NCBI GenBank assembly: GCA_030747675.1
Contig: JASLKH010000014.1
Span: 1 to 54,055 of the forward strand
DNA: 54,055 bases
DNA from: Candidatus Thalassarchaeaceae archaeon
Lineage (GTDB): Archaea; Thermoplasmatota; Poseidoniia; Poseidoniales; Thalassarchaeaceae
Reading direction: 5' to 3'
The notes below the pieces were generated by a model. It did not search any database. It was given only the letters and a program-made list of their open reading frames with translations, and was not told the DNA's origin. Position numbers and translations under genes: made by a program. This document shows positions 1-9,261 of the stretch, one piece after another. Each line of letters begins with the position of its first letter. The stretch's first letter is position 1.

Positions 1-26
1 GGTAAGTGATGGTGCTTGTGTCATGA

Positions 27-3000
27 TTATTCATCTCCAGAAGTTGGATGGATCCCGATTTCTTTTTCTGCCAATATTTGCATTGATTGGAATCCTCCTT
101 TAGTTTCTGCTTCTTCTCTAATATCTCTCCAAGATAAGATCCCTAAAACACTACTTGCAATAATCATTGAGGCAATGAAACTCAAAGCAATCATCAGTGC
201 ACAAAATAGGCCAAAGGCGGAGAAAAAGCCCATTGGTGACAATGAAATAATTGCAAATCCAGTTACATCCGATACTGCAGAACCTACAAGAGCAAGTCCT
301 GATGCACCCCCCATTGCTACTAAAGATGCGTGAGCTGAACGCCCTTTTTCTCGCTCTTCTCTGTATCTCTCAACAACGTGAATTACGTAATCAATTCCAA
401 CTCCAAGACTCATAGCTGCAATAGCAACCGTTACCATGTTCAAACTGTAACCAGCAGTAGCTATCAACCCATACAACCAAATTACTACTACTAAAATTGG
501 GAATGTTGTAATCATTGCAAATCCAAGAGCCCGTTCCCCCCAAGAAAAATTAAGGGCGAAAACAAGTACTGCACAAAGTCCGCCAATAGTCATACCATAG
601 ATACCTCCCAAAACAAAACCTACAACTGCCCCTGCGAGTACTGCACGAGTTTCATACCCACGATGGCGTTCTTGCGACAATTGGTTTTTATCGGGCCTAA
701 AGCCCCACCAAAGTGTGATTATGCAAAAGAAAACACCCAATATCAAAGTCCCTTGTAATTCATTCTGCATACTTGATGCTGCAACGTAACGAGTTACTGG
801 TGATCCTGTTGCCATGCCCCATGTAACTGGATGTTCAGAATTTGCCAAATCAACTGATACGCGCTCACTCAATGGGTATGCTGAAAGATTTTCAAATGGC
901 ATCAAATCTCTTCCAAGTTCACTCAATGCCTTCTCCGTGCCAGGAAAGTGCTCTGCCTGTCTTATGCCCCATCGCATAGTCATCCTTTCATAGAGAGGAT
1001 TGGAACCATCAACACAAAGATGAGTGGCACTGGAATTTAATTCACAACTTGGAGAGATATACAATGCGGGGATACTAGGGGGTATTTCAGGAATTATTCC
1101 AGCAGCAGGAATTCCATATTCCACCATATATCCATAGAAAAATTGGAGACACCCTCTTGTATCCATTTGAGGGATACCTGAATTTAATTCACAATTCACA
1201 CCATTCCCATCAGATGAAAAATTCCAACCACCTTGATAGAATGGTTCCGGGTTAGATATCCAACTTCCAAGTGCCCAATATAGCAACTCATCAATTGCAT
1301 GCAATTCTGCTTTACCAACCGGTGTCCGAGTGAAACGGTCAGGATCATCAGGGCCAATGATGTTCATATTTTCCCTTAGTTCAACAATTGCATCTTGGAT
1401 TCGGGGGTCAAGCATATCTCCTTCAATCAGGATAAATGCAGGTTCTCCTTCACTGCTAAATCGTTCTTGGATCAGAAACACAGCCTGTGCCATTTCTGAT
1501 TCTTCTTCAATAAAATCTTCAACTTTAAAATCTCCTTCAAGTGAAAGCATGGCAGGTGTGGCAAGGATTGTCAAGAGTAAAGTTGAGGCGAGAACAAGAG
1601 GGGCTATCCAAGCAGATCCACCTGACAACTTAGCAAGCCAATGTTCTGGAACTAGGTACAACCGTTTTTGACTCTCGTCAGGCAATTTATTTCGATGTGC
1701 AAGCCATAAGTCGACATCATACCGAATTAATGGGGCCCAAAGGCCTGTCAAGATGAATGCTGCTGCTACACCAAGAGCGGCTTCTATTCCAAACGAACGG
1801 AGGGCTGGAATACTGGATGTTAAATTCGCTGCAAATGCTGAAATTGTCGTTAACGAGGTTAGCATTATGGCCCTGCCCACTCGCGATAGACTGATGTGTG
1901 CAGCCTCTTCAGGCGTTTTTCCCCCACGGCGTTCTTCCTTGTAACGATGCAGAGCGTGTAGACTGTCATCAATACCTAAAGCCAAAATCAATATTGGTAA
2001 CAAATTGCTAAATTGACTTCTACTGATAATTGTGACATCCAATGATTTGCCCAGAAGAATCCCCCAGCCAATCAAACCTTGCATCCAGAGTAAACTGAAT
2101 CCGAGTGTTGTAGCTACAATTGCCACATCCGAAACACGTCGCAAACTTCCCCAAAGTAATACTAAAATGCAAATAAACATTGCACCCAAGAGAAATACTG
2201 ATTCTTGTAATTCCCGATTAACTTCAACATTAACTCCATATGGAGGTGCTAGTAATGTTACAGAATTTTGATCGGTCACACGAAGAGATTGTTCCAAACT
2301 GAGTAAAGCCCAATCAATCGAACACGGGCCATCCCCTTTCTCTTCACTCTCAATACATTCCTCCGGCGTCAATTCAGGTGGAGTAATATACAAATCAAAG
2401 TCAAAAAATGTCATCCCATTTGTTTCAGTTCTAGCCTCACTCCAAGAAAATGTGTATCCATTTTCTTCTAAACTTTCTCCATCTAATTGAATCAAAATCC
2501 ATGTCGCTGATGCAGACCACCGACCGGGTCTCCATAGAGCATTCCTAAACACTCCATCTTCACCTAATTCGCCACCAACTGGACCAATGACTAGACTATC
2601 AGGATCTGGTTGAAAACCCCTGTCATTCGATGTCCAACGCATGAAAATGCTGGGGCTGGCTATTATCATTCGATGTGCAGCTAAATCGATATGATCTTGA
2701 GTCAAATTTTCATCATCAAATCGTAGACAATCCAGGACACCGCAATCATACCAATTTGTCTTTGGTTCAACTACGAAACCCAATGGATCTAAAGCCTGAC
2801 GTGTGAGTAATGATTCATTGGCCATAAATGATTCAAACTGTTCCACCAAAGATAATGTTCCATTCGAACCTTGGCCAGTTAACTCACTGACTATTGGGCG
2901 ATAAAATTCAGAAAGTGGGTCTGTTCTAGCAATCTGTATTTTCTGCTCTAATTCTCGCAAAAATGTGAGATTCAGGACTCCGCCTTTTAGAATATTATTA

Positions 3001-3356
3001 CCAGTTAATCCTTCACCCTCACCTTGGTAAGCAACCCATTCAGAAGGTGTGGGTAAATCGGTACGGATAACTTCGCCATTTGAATCAACATGTGGAGCTT
3101 GTGAACCTGATTCTACATCACTTGGGTCTCTAATCGTCACCATGAAACCCACAGTGTGTTCTACGGCTGTAAATTCCTCATTGATGACTCGCTCAGCAGT
3201 TAATTCAGGGCTCTCTAAGTCATATGATTCGATATCAATTGGACTAAGAGTTTCGAAAAGCCCTGGAATCATCAACAACGAAATCAGAAGAATTGCTAAA
3301 TGGAATGTTTTACGCCTTTTCATCGCAAAATTTGCGACCGGAGTAAAGTCCCGCAT
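27..3356 (-). CDS. RND/MMPL-superfamily membrane exporter
   Basis: A protein of about 1109 residues built as two similar halves, each with a membrane segment, a large extracytoplasmic domain and a block of about five membrane helices. Each half carries the signature seen in MMPL/SSD proteins: GIDDSLHALHRYKEE in the first half and GVGIDYVIHVVERYREE in the second. This is the RND fold, in which proton flux drives export of hydrophobic or lipid-like substrates; the substrate cannot be read from sequence. A GTG at 3362 and an ATG at 3323 (MKRRK, just before the first helix) are alternative starts. I chose ATG 3356 because a GGTGGG sequence lies just upstream of it. The last 30 residues are cytoplasmic and charged. 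DnaJ lies upstream on the same strand. Two further RND genes lie at the right end of the window. Confidence 0.88.
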   Translation of the reverse strand: MRDFTPVANFAMKRRKTFHLAILLISLLMIPGLFETLSPIDIESYDLESPELTAERVINEEFTAVEHTVGFMVTIRDPSDVESGSQAPHVDSNGEVIRTDLPTPSEWVAYQGEGEGLTGNNILKGGVLNLTFLRELEQKIQIARTDPLSEFYRPIVSELTGQGSNGTLSLVEQFESFMANESLLTRQALDPLGFVVEPKTNWYDCGVLDCLRFDDENLTQDHIDLAAHRMIIASPSIFMRWTSNDRGFQPDPDSLVIGPVGGELGEDGVFRNALWRPGRWSASATWILIQLDGESLEENGYTFSWSEARTETNGMTFFDFDLYITPPELTPEECIESEEKGDGPCSIDWALLSLEQSLRVTDQNSVTLLAPPYGVNVEVNRELQESVFLLGAMFICILVLLWGSLRRVSDVAIVATTLGFSLLWMQGLIGWGILLGKSLDVTIISRSQFSNLLPILILALGIDDSLHALHRYKEERRGGKTPEEAAHISLSRVGRAIMLTSLTTISAFAANLTSSIPALRSFGIEAALGVAAAFILTGLWAPLIRYDVDLWLAHRNKLPDESQKRLYLVPEHWLAKLSGGSAWIAPLVLASTLLLTILATPAMLSLEGDFKVEDFIEEESEMAQAVFLIQERFSSEGEPAFILIEGDMLDPRIQDAIVELRENMNIIGPDDPDRFTRTPVGKAELHAIDELLYWALGSWISNPEPFYQGGWNFSSDGNGVNCELNSGIPQMDTRGCLQFFYGYMVEYGIPAAGIIPEIPPSIPALYISPSCELNSSATHLCVDGSNPLYERMTMRWGIRQAEHFPGTEKALSELGRDLMPFENLSAYPLSERVSVDLANSEHPVTWGMATGSPVTRYVAASSMQNELQGTLILGVFFCIITLWWGFRPDKNQLSQERHRGYETRAVLAGAVVGFVLGGIYGMTIGGLCAVLVFALNFSWGERALGFAMITTFPILVVVIWLYGLIATAGYSLNMVTVAIAAMSLGVGIDYVIHVVERYREEREKGRSAHASLVAMGGASGLALVGSAVSDVTGFAIISLSPMGFFSAFGLFCALMIALSFIASMIIASSVLGILSWRDIREEAETKGGFQSMQILAEKEIGIHPTSGDE

Positions 3357-3388
3357 GTGCACCCACCGATGCTACCCCGGCGCGAATT

Positions 3389-3410
3389 GAATATCAACAA
3401 TTGTATATTC
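3389..3410 (-). promoter_or_regulatory. Inverted repeat with TATA-like core upstream of the RND gene
   Basis: GAATAT (3389-3394) and ATATTC (3405-3410) form an inverted repeat whose right arm gives GAATATACAA on the minus strand, about 45 bases before the chosen ATG. That spacing would suit an archaeal TATA element with a short leader. It overlaps the dnaJ stop codon, so it could equally be a weak 3' hairpin of dnaJ. Confidence 0.3.
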
Positions 3411-4338
3411 AGAGCCCTTCTTTTTGAAGTGATTTGAGGACTTCACGTTGCTCATCTGAAATAGATTCTAGCTCCATCAAAATAAACTCAATATCAAGGT
3501 CGCCACCAGCAAAACCCTGTTTTGGTAATCGCTTTCTATCTCCAATTCTAGTTTCAGGTGCTACAGATAATGATACGGTATTACCTGCAGGGGTTGTAAT
3601 TCGTATCTTACCTCCAAGTATGAGGGTCGAATATGGTACTGGAACTTCTTGAATCAAATGATTTCCTTCCCAGCGGCGGCCTTCGTCTGCATCTATTCTC
3701 AATGTAACCGTGAGATTTCCTGGTTCTCCACTTGGATGTTCATTCCCCATCTTTGGCAATTTCAATTGCTGGCCATGGCTAGCTCCTTTTGGAACATCGA
3801 TTGTGAATTTGCTTTTCCTACGGCGGACACCGAGATTGTTGCAATGTATACAACCTCTGGCCTTACATTCATCACATCTTCTTAATCGGTTAACAGTAAA
3901 CTGAACTTTACCTCCTTCCATTGCCTTCTCAAAGTCAATGTCTAATGGCACCGTCATATCTGCTCCCTTAGGAGTTTCAGGTTGTACTTGCGAGCGTCGC
4001 GATTGTTGGCCGAAAGGAGATGAGGAATGACGTGAATCTGCACCCATAAATTGGCGAAGCATGTCACCAAGATCCATGCCACCCATACCACCAGGCATTC
4101 CACCCATTCCCCCAAATGCCTGTTTCATCTCTTGTTCCTCATCATATTGACTTCTTTTTTCAGGAGTTTCAACTTGTTCCCAAGCGCTTTGAATTGCTTT
4201 GAATCTCTCTTCTGCAGCAGCATCATTTGGATTTCTATCCGGATGATATTGGCGTGCTAATCTACGAAATGAACGTTTAATCTCAGCATGGGGGGCATCT
4301 TTCGACACACCTAATGTCTGATAGGGGTCGCCCGCCAT
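3409..4338 (-). CDS. dnaJ: DnaJ-family (Hsp40) co-chaperone with reduced zinc centre
   Basis: A 309-residue Hsp40. The J domain fills the first 65 residues, with the HPD motif that stimulates Hsp70 at residues 32-34 (QYHPDRNPN). A Gly/Met-rich linker follows (GGMGGMPGGMGGM), then the substrate-binding beta domains. The central zinc region is unusual: it has only two CXXC pairs (Cys 155, 158, 163, 166, as CDEC and CIHC). Canonical type I DnaJ has four CXXCXGXG repeats. One zinc ion at most could be bound, so this sits between type I and type II DnaJ. The frame opens further upstream to 4419, but ATG 4338 (MAGDPYQTLGV) matches the usual J-domain start. No dnaK or grpE is in the window. It is divergent from the amidohydrolase gene, leaving a 79-base shared upstream region. 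Confidence 0.9.
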   Translation of the reverse strand: MAGDPYQTLGVSKDAPHAEIKRSFRRLARQYHPDRNPNDAAAEERFKAIQSAWEQVETPEKRSQYDEEQEMKQAFGGMGGMPGGMGGMDLGDMLRQFMGADSRHSSSPFGQQSRRSQVQPETPKGADMTVPLDIDFEKAMEGGKVQFTVNRLRRCDECKARGCIHCNNLGVRRRKSKFTIDVPKGASHGQQLKLPKMGNEHPSGEPGNLTVTLRIDADEGRRWEGNHLIQEVPVPYSTLILGGKIRITTPAGNTVSLSVAPETRIGDRKRLPKQGFAGGDLDIEFILMELESISDEQREVLKSLQKEGL

Positions 4339-4417
4339 GATGACGGGTAGAGACAATGTATCTTGAATCTGCGGCTGAAAGCCAATGCTGATGTGCGGAC
4401 TGCACGACGCATGAGAC

Positions 4418-5680
4418 ATGGGAGAGGATAGTCGCGGGATTGTTCGCTATTCCAACGCATGGTTCATCGATGTAGATGGGCGAACTCATCAAGGTGATTT
4501 CTTACTACTTCCAGATGGTGACTGGCTACGAAGTACCGGTGACGAAGACGTTGAATTCAATGTAGATGGAAATGGGAAATTATTGACTCGATCATTCCAA
4601 AATTGGCACACCCATTTAGCCATGGTTCTAAATCGATCTATGAGTGAAGGTTTACCGTTAATGCAATGGTTGGAAGAAAGTATCTTTCCTACTGAAAAAC
4701 GATTGATACCTGAATTTGTCGAAATTGGGACAAAAGCGGCTGCATCGGAACTAATTGCTACAGGAACATCCTTCGCATGTGATATGTACTACTATCCAGA
4801 AGTTGTTGGAAATGTTTTGGCAGATTCAGGATTGCGTGGAATTGTTTGTGGTCCAATCACTGATGGATTGACTCCAAACTTTAAGTCTGGATCTGGTGAT
4901 GCTTTGCGTCATGTAGAGGGACTAATTCGAAATGGGTCAACAGCCCCAGATAGAGTTGAGTTTGGAATCGCCACGCATTCAGTATATACTTGTCCTGAGG
5001 ATTTGCTAAAGAAAGCATCAGATGTTGCGGCAGCAACAGGTTGTAAACTAAGCATACATACATCCGAAACACGCCAAGAAGTTGCTGATTGTCATTCCAA
5101 ACATGGTATGTATCCTATCGAATATCTCGATAGTATTGGATACTTCCAAGATGGGACGGTGTGTGCCCATTGTGGTTGGGTAACGAAGAAAGAAATGCGA
5201 ATTCTAGCAAAGCACCAGGCACATGCTGTTCATTGCCCAGTATCAAACATGAAACTTGCAACAGGTGGTACTCTTTCATATCCTGCTATGAAAGAAGCAG
5301 GAGTAGATGTTCGATTGGGAACTGATGGTGCTGCAAGTAATAATGCATTAGATATGCGAAATGAAATGAAATTCGCGAGTTTGATTCAAAGACATGATCA
5401 TTGGAACCCTACTTTGCTTAATCCAATCGAAACATATGAATTGGCAGTTCGCGGATCTAAAGACTGGGTCGCATGGGATTTGAATGATATCAGGATGCGC
5501 CCAATTGGAAAAGATGGGAGACGTTTATTGGCCAATTTGATATACAGTACAGGGAATTGCATGGACATGTGGGTTGATGGACATGCACTACGATTAGACG
5601 GGTTGACAAAAGTACTCGATGAAAAGCAAATCATGAATGAATTGGAGGATGCGATAATCGAATATTATCGTGAAATCTAA
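4418..5680 (+). CDS. Amidohydrolase, MTA/SAH deaminase or chlorohydrolase type
   Basis: A 420-residue metal-dependent hydrolase of the amidohydrolase superfamily. The metal and active-site residues are in order: HTH at 64-66, His187 (ATHSVY), HTSET at 214-218 with the acidic Glu217, His251 (AHCGW), HCPVSNMKL at 272-280 and Asp303 (LGTDGAASNN). This order matches the 5'-methylthioadenosine / S-adenosylhomocysteine deaminase family, which also includes other purine and guanine deaminases. Substrate choice within that family is not reliable from motifs alone. The product would be cytosolic and probably works in nucleoside salvage or methyl-cycle clean-up. The PI-PLC-like lipoprotein gene starts 13 bases after the stop, suggesting co-transcription. 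Confidence 0.85.
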   Translation: MGEDSRGIVRYSNAWFIDVDGRTHQGDFLLLPDGDWLRSTGDEDVEFNVDGNGKLLTRSFQNWHTHLAMVLNRSMSEGLPLMQWLEESIFPTEKRLIPEFVEIGTKAAASELIATGTSFACDMYYYPEVVGNVLADSGLRGIVCGPITDGLTPNFKSGSGDALRHVEGLIRNGSTAPDRVEFGIATHSVYTCPEDLLKKASDVAAATGCKLSIHTSETRQEVADCHSKHGMYPIEYLDSIGYFQDGTVCAHCGWVTKKEMRILAKHQAHAVHCPVSNMKLATGGTLSYPAMKEAGVDVRLGTDGAASNNALDMRNEMKFASLIQRHDHWNPTLLNPIETYELAVRGSKDWVAWDLNDIRMRPIGKDGRRLLANLIYSTGNCMDMWVDGHALRLDGLTKVLDEKQIMNELEDAIIEYYREI

Positions 5681-5693
5681 CACATTGGAAAGG

Positions 5694-6728
5694 ATGGATT
5701 TTATGCAGGGAAGGAGGAAGTTAGCAATTCTCCTTGTATCAATTTTCATAATCCCATCCATTACTGGATGTTTTGGAAAAGATGATTCTGAAGATGATTC
5801 TGACCTTGAAGAAATACGTATCAATCACCTTAGAATGAAAGGTTCCCATAATTCGTATCATGTCAAGAGCCCCGTGCTATCATGGTATCAACCCGTGAAT
5901 TACACACATGCTTCAATGGATATTCAAGCAGATCGATTGGGTGTAAGGCAATTTGAACTTGATGTATGGTATGTTCCAGGGGTCGGGTTGCGTGTGTATC
6001 ACTATGTTGGTGATGATTATACAAATTGTAAAGGGTTTTCTGGTTGTCTTCAGGTGTTGCTTAATTGGTCAACAAGTAATCCCGAACATGCTCCAATTTG
6101 GATTTTTATTGAGCCAAAAGACTTGCCTAGTGCCGTTGAGGAATTGGATATTATCGAAATGATCCAAGAGGAATTAGCAGCGACTTGGCCCCGGAATAGA
6201 ACTGTCACGCCAGAAGACGTTCAGGGTGATGCTGAGACATTACGAGAAGGGATTGTTAACAATGGTTGGCCTACATTGAAAGATAGCAGAGGAAAGGTAC
6301 TCTTCGTAATGTTAGATAAAACCGAAATACGTGATCTTTATGTTGAAAGATATCCCACTCTCGATGGGCAATGGATGTTTGCTATTGTAGATGAGGCTGA
6401 ACCACTCGCTTCAGTCATTTCATTCATCAATCCTGAAACTCAGCAAGAAAGATTGCAAAATGCTTCATCAACTGGATTCATGATAAGGACACGCCCTGAT
6501 TCGGACACAATTGAAGCACGGGAAGGAAATTATTCTCGTTTTGAGCTGGCTCTATCATCTGGTGCACATTTTATTACTACAGATTTCCCTGGTAATGACC
6601 GAGAAATTGATTATTCTATTTGGTTACCTGAAGGGCCCGTTATGTGCAACCCACATACAGCACCTGCACACTGCACAACGCGTATGATAGAACCATGGGG
6701 CAACTATACTCCACTGCCGAGTATGTAG
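5694..6728 (+). CDS. Secreted lipoprotein resembling Ca2+-dependent phosphoinositide phospholipase C
   Basis: A 344-residue exported protein. The N-terminus has a hydrophobic segment ending in SITGC, a lipobox-like sequence with Cys26, followed by an Asp/Glu-rich linker, so it is probably lipid-anchored outside the cell. The mature part carries PI-PLC-like landmarks: SHNSYH with His52, GVRQFELDVW with Glu88 and Asp90, and VYHYVGDD with His103. This is the two-His plus acidic arrangement of PI-PLC TIM barrels. FIEPKD downstream is also typical. The expected reaction is cleavage of a phosphoinositol headgroup from a glycerolipid. The natural substrate could be archaetidylinositol or lipids of algae and bacteria. 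ATG 5694 is favoured because it begins just before the signal peptide; ATG 5703 is an alternative. Confidence 0.72.
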   Translation: MDFMQGRRKLAILLVSIFIIPSITGCFGKDDSEDDSDLEEIRINHLRMKGSHNSYHVKSPVLSWYQPVNYTHASMDIQADRLGVRQFELDVWYVPGVGLRVYHYVGDDYTNCKGFSGCLQVLLNWSTSNPEHAPIWIFIEPKDLPSAVEELDIIEMIQEELAATWPRNRTVTPEDVQGDAETLREGIVNNGWPTLKDSRGKVLFVMLDKTEIRDLYVERYPTLDGQWMFAIVDEAEPLASVISFINPETQQERLQNASSTGFMIRTRPDSDTIEAREGNYSRFELALSSGAHFITTDFPGNDREIDYSIWLPEGPVMCNPHTAPAHCTTRMIEPWGNYTPLPSM

Positions 6729-6772
6729 GGATGCTTTGATGGTTAGAGCCAAACTCCAAGGATTTGAGCAGC

Positions 6773-7942
6773 ATGTCAACAACAAGAGATATTGATGAAA
6801 GCGAGTTCAATGGATGGAATGGTTTACTTGGTGCAATTAATCCTCAAAAGGTAAAATTAAATATTCTCTTAATTGCTCTCCCAATTGCAATTTATGCTGC
6901 ATATTTTGCTCACAATGAGACCTTAGCATTTGTCGCTTCAATGATTGCAATAATGCCACTTGCATTCTTGATGGGGCAAGCAACGGAAGAAATTGCTCTG
7001 CGTACAGGTGAAGCATTGGGAGGTCTACTGAATGCAACATTCGGAAATGCTGCAGAGATGATTATTGCAGGAGTTGCAATCTTCGCTGCAGCAGAAGCGA
7101 TTCAAGATGGAGATACTGAAAGTGCAAATGACATGATTCAAGTTGTAAAGGCATCATTAATTGGTTCGATTATTGGTAATTTATTGCTTGTTCTAGGTTT
7201 AGCATTTGTGTGGGGTGGGATCCATCACAAAGTGCAAAGTTTCTCTCCTGCGGCTGTTGGTGCAAATGGTTCATTACTACTACTTGCAGTTATCACACTC
7301 ACAATTCCAACAGCATTTATGCTAACAACTGACAAAGCAGATGATGCAGTAACTGGGGCTCTGAACCTATCCCATGCTGCCGCAATTATTTTGATTGCAT
7401 TGTATGGGTTGTTTTTACTCTTCCAACTCCGGACTCATCAAGATTTATTTGCAACTGATGGAACTCATGATGAAGATGCAAATATGTCAAAAAGGGAAGC
7501 AATAGTTTTGCTAATTGTTGCAACTTTGCTAGTTGGTTGGATGGCTGAGATTCTTGTTCATTCTCTGTCAGTAGGGGCTACAGAACTGGGGTTGAAACCA
7601 TTGTTCATTGGCGTCATTTTGTTACCCTTATTTGGCAACGCTGCTGAGCATTTTTCCGCTGTTACTGTTGCGGGTAAAGATAAGATGGACCTCTCGTTCG
7701 CAATAGCAGTTGGTTCATCCACTCAGATTGCAGTATTCGTAGCACCTCTGATGGTCCTGTTAGCATGGACTCAGGATGTAGATCTATCCTTTAATTTCGG
7801 ATTGTTTGAAACTATTGCAGTATTCCTCTCAGTGTTAATTGCAAACGCCATTGCAGCCGATGGGAAAAGCAACTGGCTTGAAGGAGCAATGCTCCTAGGG
7901 GCATATGCAATTCTAGGAGTTGCATTTTTCCTACACCCTTGA
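6773..7942 (+). CDS. Ca2+/H+ antiporter, CaCA superfamily (CAX type)
   Basis: A 389-residue integral membrane protein with about eleven hydrophobic helices. It has the two inverted signature repeats of cation/proton exchangers: LLNATFGNAAEMI in the first half and PLFGNAAEHFSAV in the second, each with the GNAAE core that coordinates Ca2+. A polar loop between the halves (THQDLFATDGTHDEDANM) is the usual acidic linker. It would use the proton gradient to expel Ca2+ from the cytoplasm. A TTG at 6764 is in frame, but ATG 6773, preceded by AAGGAT, is the better start. The adenylate kinase gene begins 10 bases after the stop. Confidence 0.9.
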   Translation: MSTTRDIDESEFNGWNGLLGAINPQKVKLNILLIALPIAIYAAYFAHNETLAFVASMIAIMPLAFLMGQATEEIALRTGEALGGLLNATFGNAAEMIIAGVAIFAAAEAIQDGDTESANDMIQVVKASLIGSIIGNLLLVLGLAFVWGGIHHKVQSFSPAAVGANGSLLLLAVITLTIPTAFMLTTDKADDAVTGALNLSHAAAIILIALYGLFLLFQLRTHQDLFATDGTHDEDANMSKREAIVLLIVATLLVGWMAEILVHSLSVGATELGLKPLFIGVILLPLFGNAAEHFSAVTVAGKDKMDLSFAIAVGSSTQIAVFVAPLMVLLAWTQDVDLSFNFGLFETIAVFLSVLIANAIAADGKSNWLEGAMLLGAYAILGVAFFLHP

Positions 7943-7952
7943 TGTGAGTGAA

Positions 7953-8483
7953 ATGCGAATTTCCATCACCGGAACTCCGGGAACAGGAAAAACAACCTTG
8001 TGTGATTTCACAAATTGGGAGGTGGAGAGTGTAATGTCTCTTGCGCGAAATGCTTCCTGTGTTGGGAGCCTAGACCCCACTGACGGAGCAATGCCTGTAG
8101 ATGTTGAGAAATTAGTTTCAGTGTTACACAAATCTTGGAGTGATGTGGGAAATCCAATTCTAATTGATGGTCACCTTTCTCATTACCTCCCAGTCAATGC
8201 AATCGTGGTTTTGAGATGCCATCCAGAAACACTACGTGAACGATTAGTAATACGTGATTATTCGTCAATCAAAATTGATGAAAATGTGGAAAGTGAATTC
8301 ATCGGCGTAATTTCGACGGAATGCTTTGAAAAGAAAGGTATTCCTACTCTTGAAATAGATACCTCGGTTATTCGAATTGAAGATGCTTTTAGCATTATTG
8401 AGGGTTGGGTCGCAGATGGTTTCAAACCCATGAGGCCAGAGCAGCCCATAGATTGGATTACAATTATCCACGATGGTGATTGA
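7953..8483 (+). CDS. Archaeal adenylate kinase, Fap7/AK6-like
   Basis: A 176-residue P-loop nucleotide kinase. The Walker A motif GTPGTGKTT is at residues 7-15. ILIDGHLSHYLP follows in the middle and LRCHPETLRERL toward the C-terminal half, both typical of the AK6 (Fap7, hCINAP) family. These proteins interconvert adenylates and in archaea and eukaryotes also assist 18S/16S rRNA processing through the small subunit protein uS11. ATG 7953 gives the expected start just before the beta strand leading to the P-loop. Its stop abuts the next start (TGAATG), so it is probably translationally coupled to the phosphatidyltransferase gene. Confidence 0.85.
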   Translation: MRISITGTPGTGKTTLCDFTNWEVESVMSLARNASCVGSLDPTDGAMPVDVEKLVSVLHKSWSDVGNPILIDGHLSHYLPVNAIVVLRCHPETLRERLVIRDYSSIKIDENVESEFIGVISTECFEKKGIPTLEIDTSVIRIEDAFSIIEGWVADGFKPMRPEQPIDWITIIHDGD

Positions 8484-9161
8484 ATGGCGTTTGAAAAGGC
8501 TCGAGGACTTTTGACTCGAATTCAGCAACCTTTAGTTAATAGAATGGGGGGGATAGATCCTGCTGTTCTAACATGGATTAGTGTGATTTTTGCGGGCTTA
8601 TGTTGCTGGTTATTAGCCACGTCTAGTCGGGATGAGAACGGTGCATTACAACTTGTTGGTGCATTAGTGATGCTCTGTATTGCAGCCGAATTAGATGCAC
8701 TAGATGGTGCAGTTGCTCGCACTCATGGGAAAGTAAGCAAATATGGAGATTGGTTAGATCACACAATTGACCGTCTCGTGGATTTAGGCCTCCTCATCTC
8801 TATTGGTTTAAATGCTGAATGGATTGGTTTAGGATGGTTGGGCTGGGCGGCCGCTACTATGACCTTGTTGGGGTCATACATGGGCACCCAAGCGCAATCA
8901 GTGGGACTTGGTAGAAATTATGGCGGATTTAGCCGTGCGGACAGGTTATTGACCACATTTATTGGGACACTGGTTGCTGCAATTCAAGCATATTGGGGAA
9001 AGGGAGATCTTGCCATCCCAAATTCAATCTCTAATCTCACTGGAATCGATTCACTGAATGGCTTAAGTGCAATTTTGATTATATCTCTAATTGGAGGTAT
9101 TTGGACATTTTTAACGCGCGCTATTTCTTCACGGAAAGCACTTCTTTTGGAAGGAGAATGA
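8484..9161 (+). CDS. CDP-alcohol phosphatidyltransferase (archaetidyl headgroup transferase)
   Basis: A 225-residue membrane enzyme with about six helices. The CDP-alcohol phosphatidyltransferase motif is intact: Asp71, Asp74-Gly75, Ala78-Arg79, Gly88, Asp92 and Asp96 (DALDGAVAR then GDWLDHTID). It displaces CMP from CDP-archaeol or CDP-alcohol to build a polar headgroup. Archaeal members include archaetidylinositol phosphate synthase and archaetidylglycerol or archaetidylserine synthases; the acceptor cannot be decided here. The start directly follows the kinase stop with no spacer. The archaetidylserine decarboxylase at 34343-35182 could act in the same lipid pathway if this enzyme makes archaetidylserine, which is only an inference. 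Confidence 0.87.
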   Translation: MAFEKARGLLTRIQQPLVNRMGGIDPAVLTWISVIFAGLCCWLLATSSRDENGALQLVGALVMLCIAAELDALDGAVARTHGKVSKYGDWLDHTIDRLVDLGLLISIGLNAEWIGLGWLGWAAATMTLLGSYMGTQAQSVGLGRNYGGFSRADRLLTTFIGTLVAAIQAYWGKGDLAIPNSISNLTGIDSLNGLSAILIISLIGGIWTFLTRAISSRKALLLEGE

Positions 9162-9185
9162 CCCGTTTTTGAAAAGCACTCTCTC

Positions 9186-9205
9186 AACCCGCCTATAGGC
9201 GGGTT
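9186..9205. promoter_or_regulatory. Perfect 20-base palindrome between transcription units
   Basis: AACCCGCCTATAGGCGGGTT is a perfect palindrome, 24 bases after the phosphatidyltransferase stop and 57 before the surface protein ATG. As RNA it has almost no loop, so it is a poor hairpin. As DNA it fits a dimeric regulator site. The TATA in its centre could be part of a core promoter. It is GC-rich against its surroundings. Confidence 0.45.
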
Positions 9206-9261
9206 AGAAGGCGTCACCCTCAAATGGACCGTGAGTGCACGGAGCACATAGAGGCGAAGCC

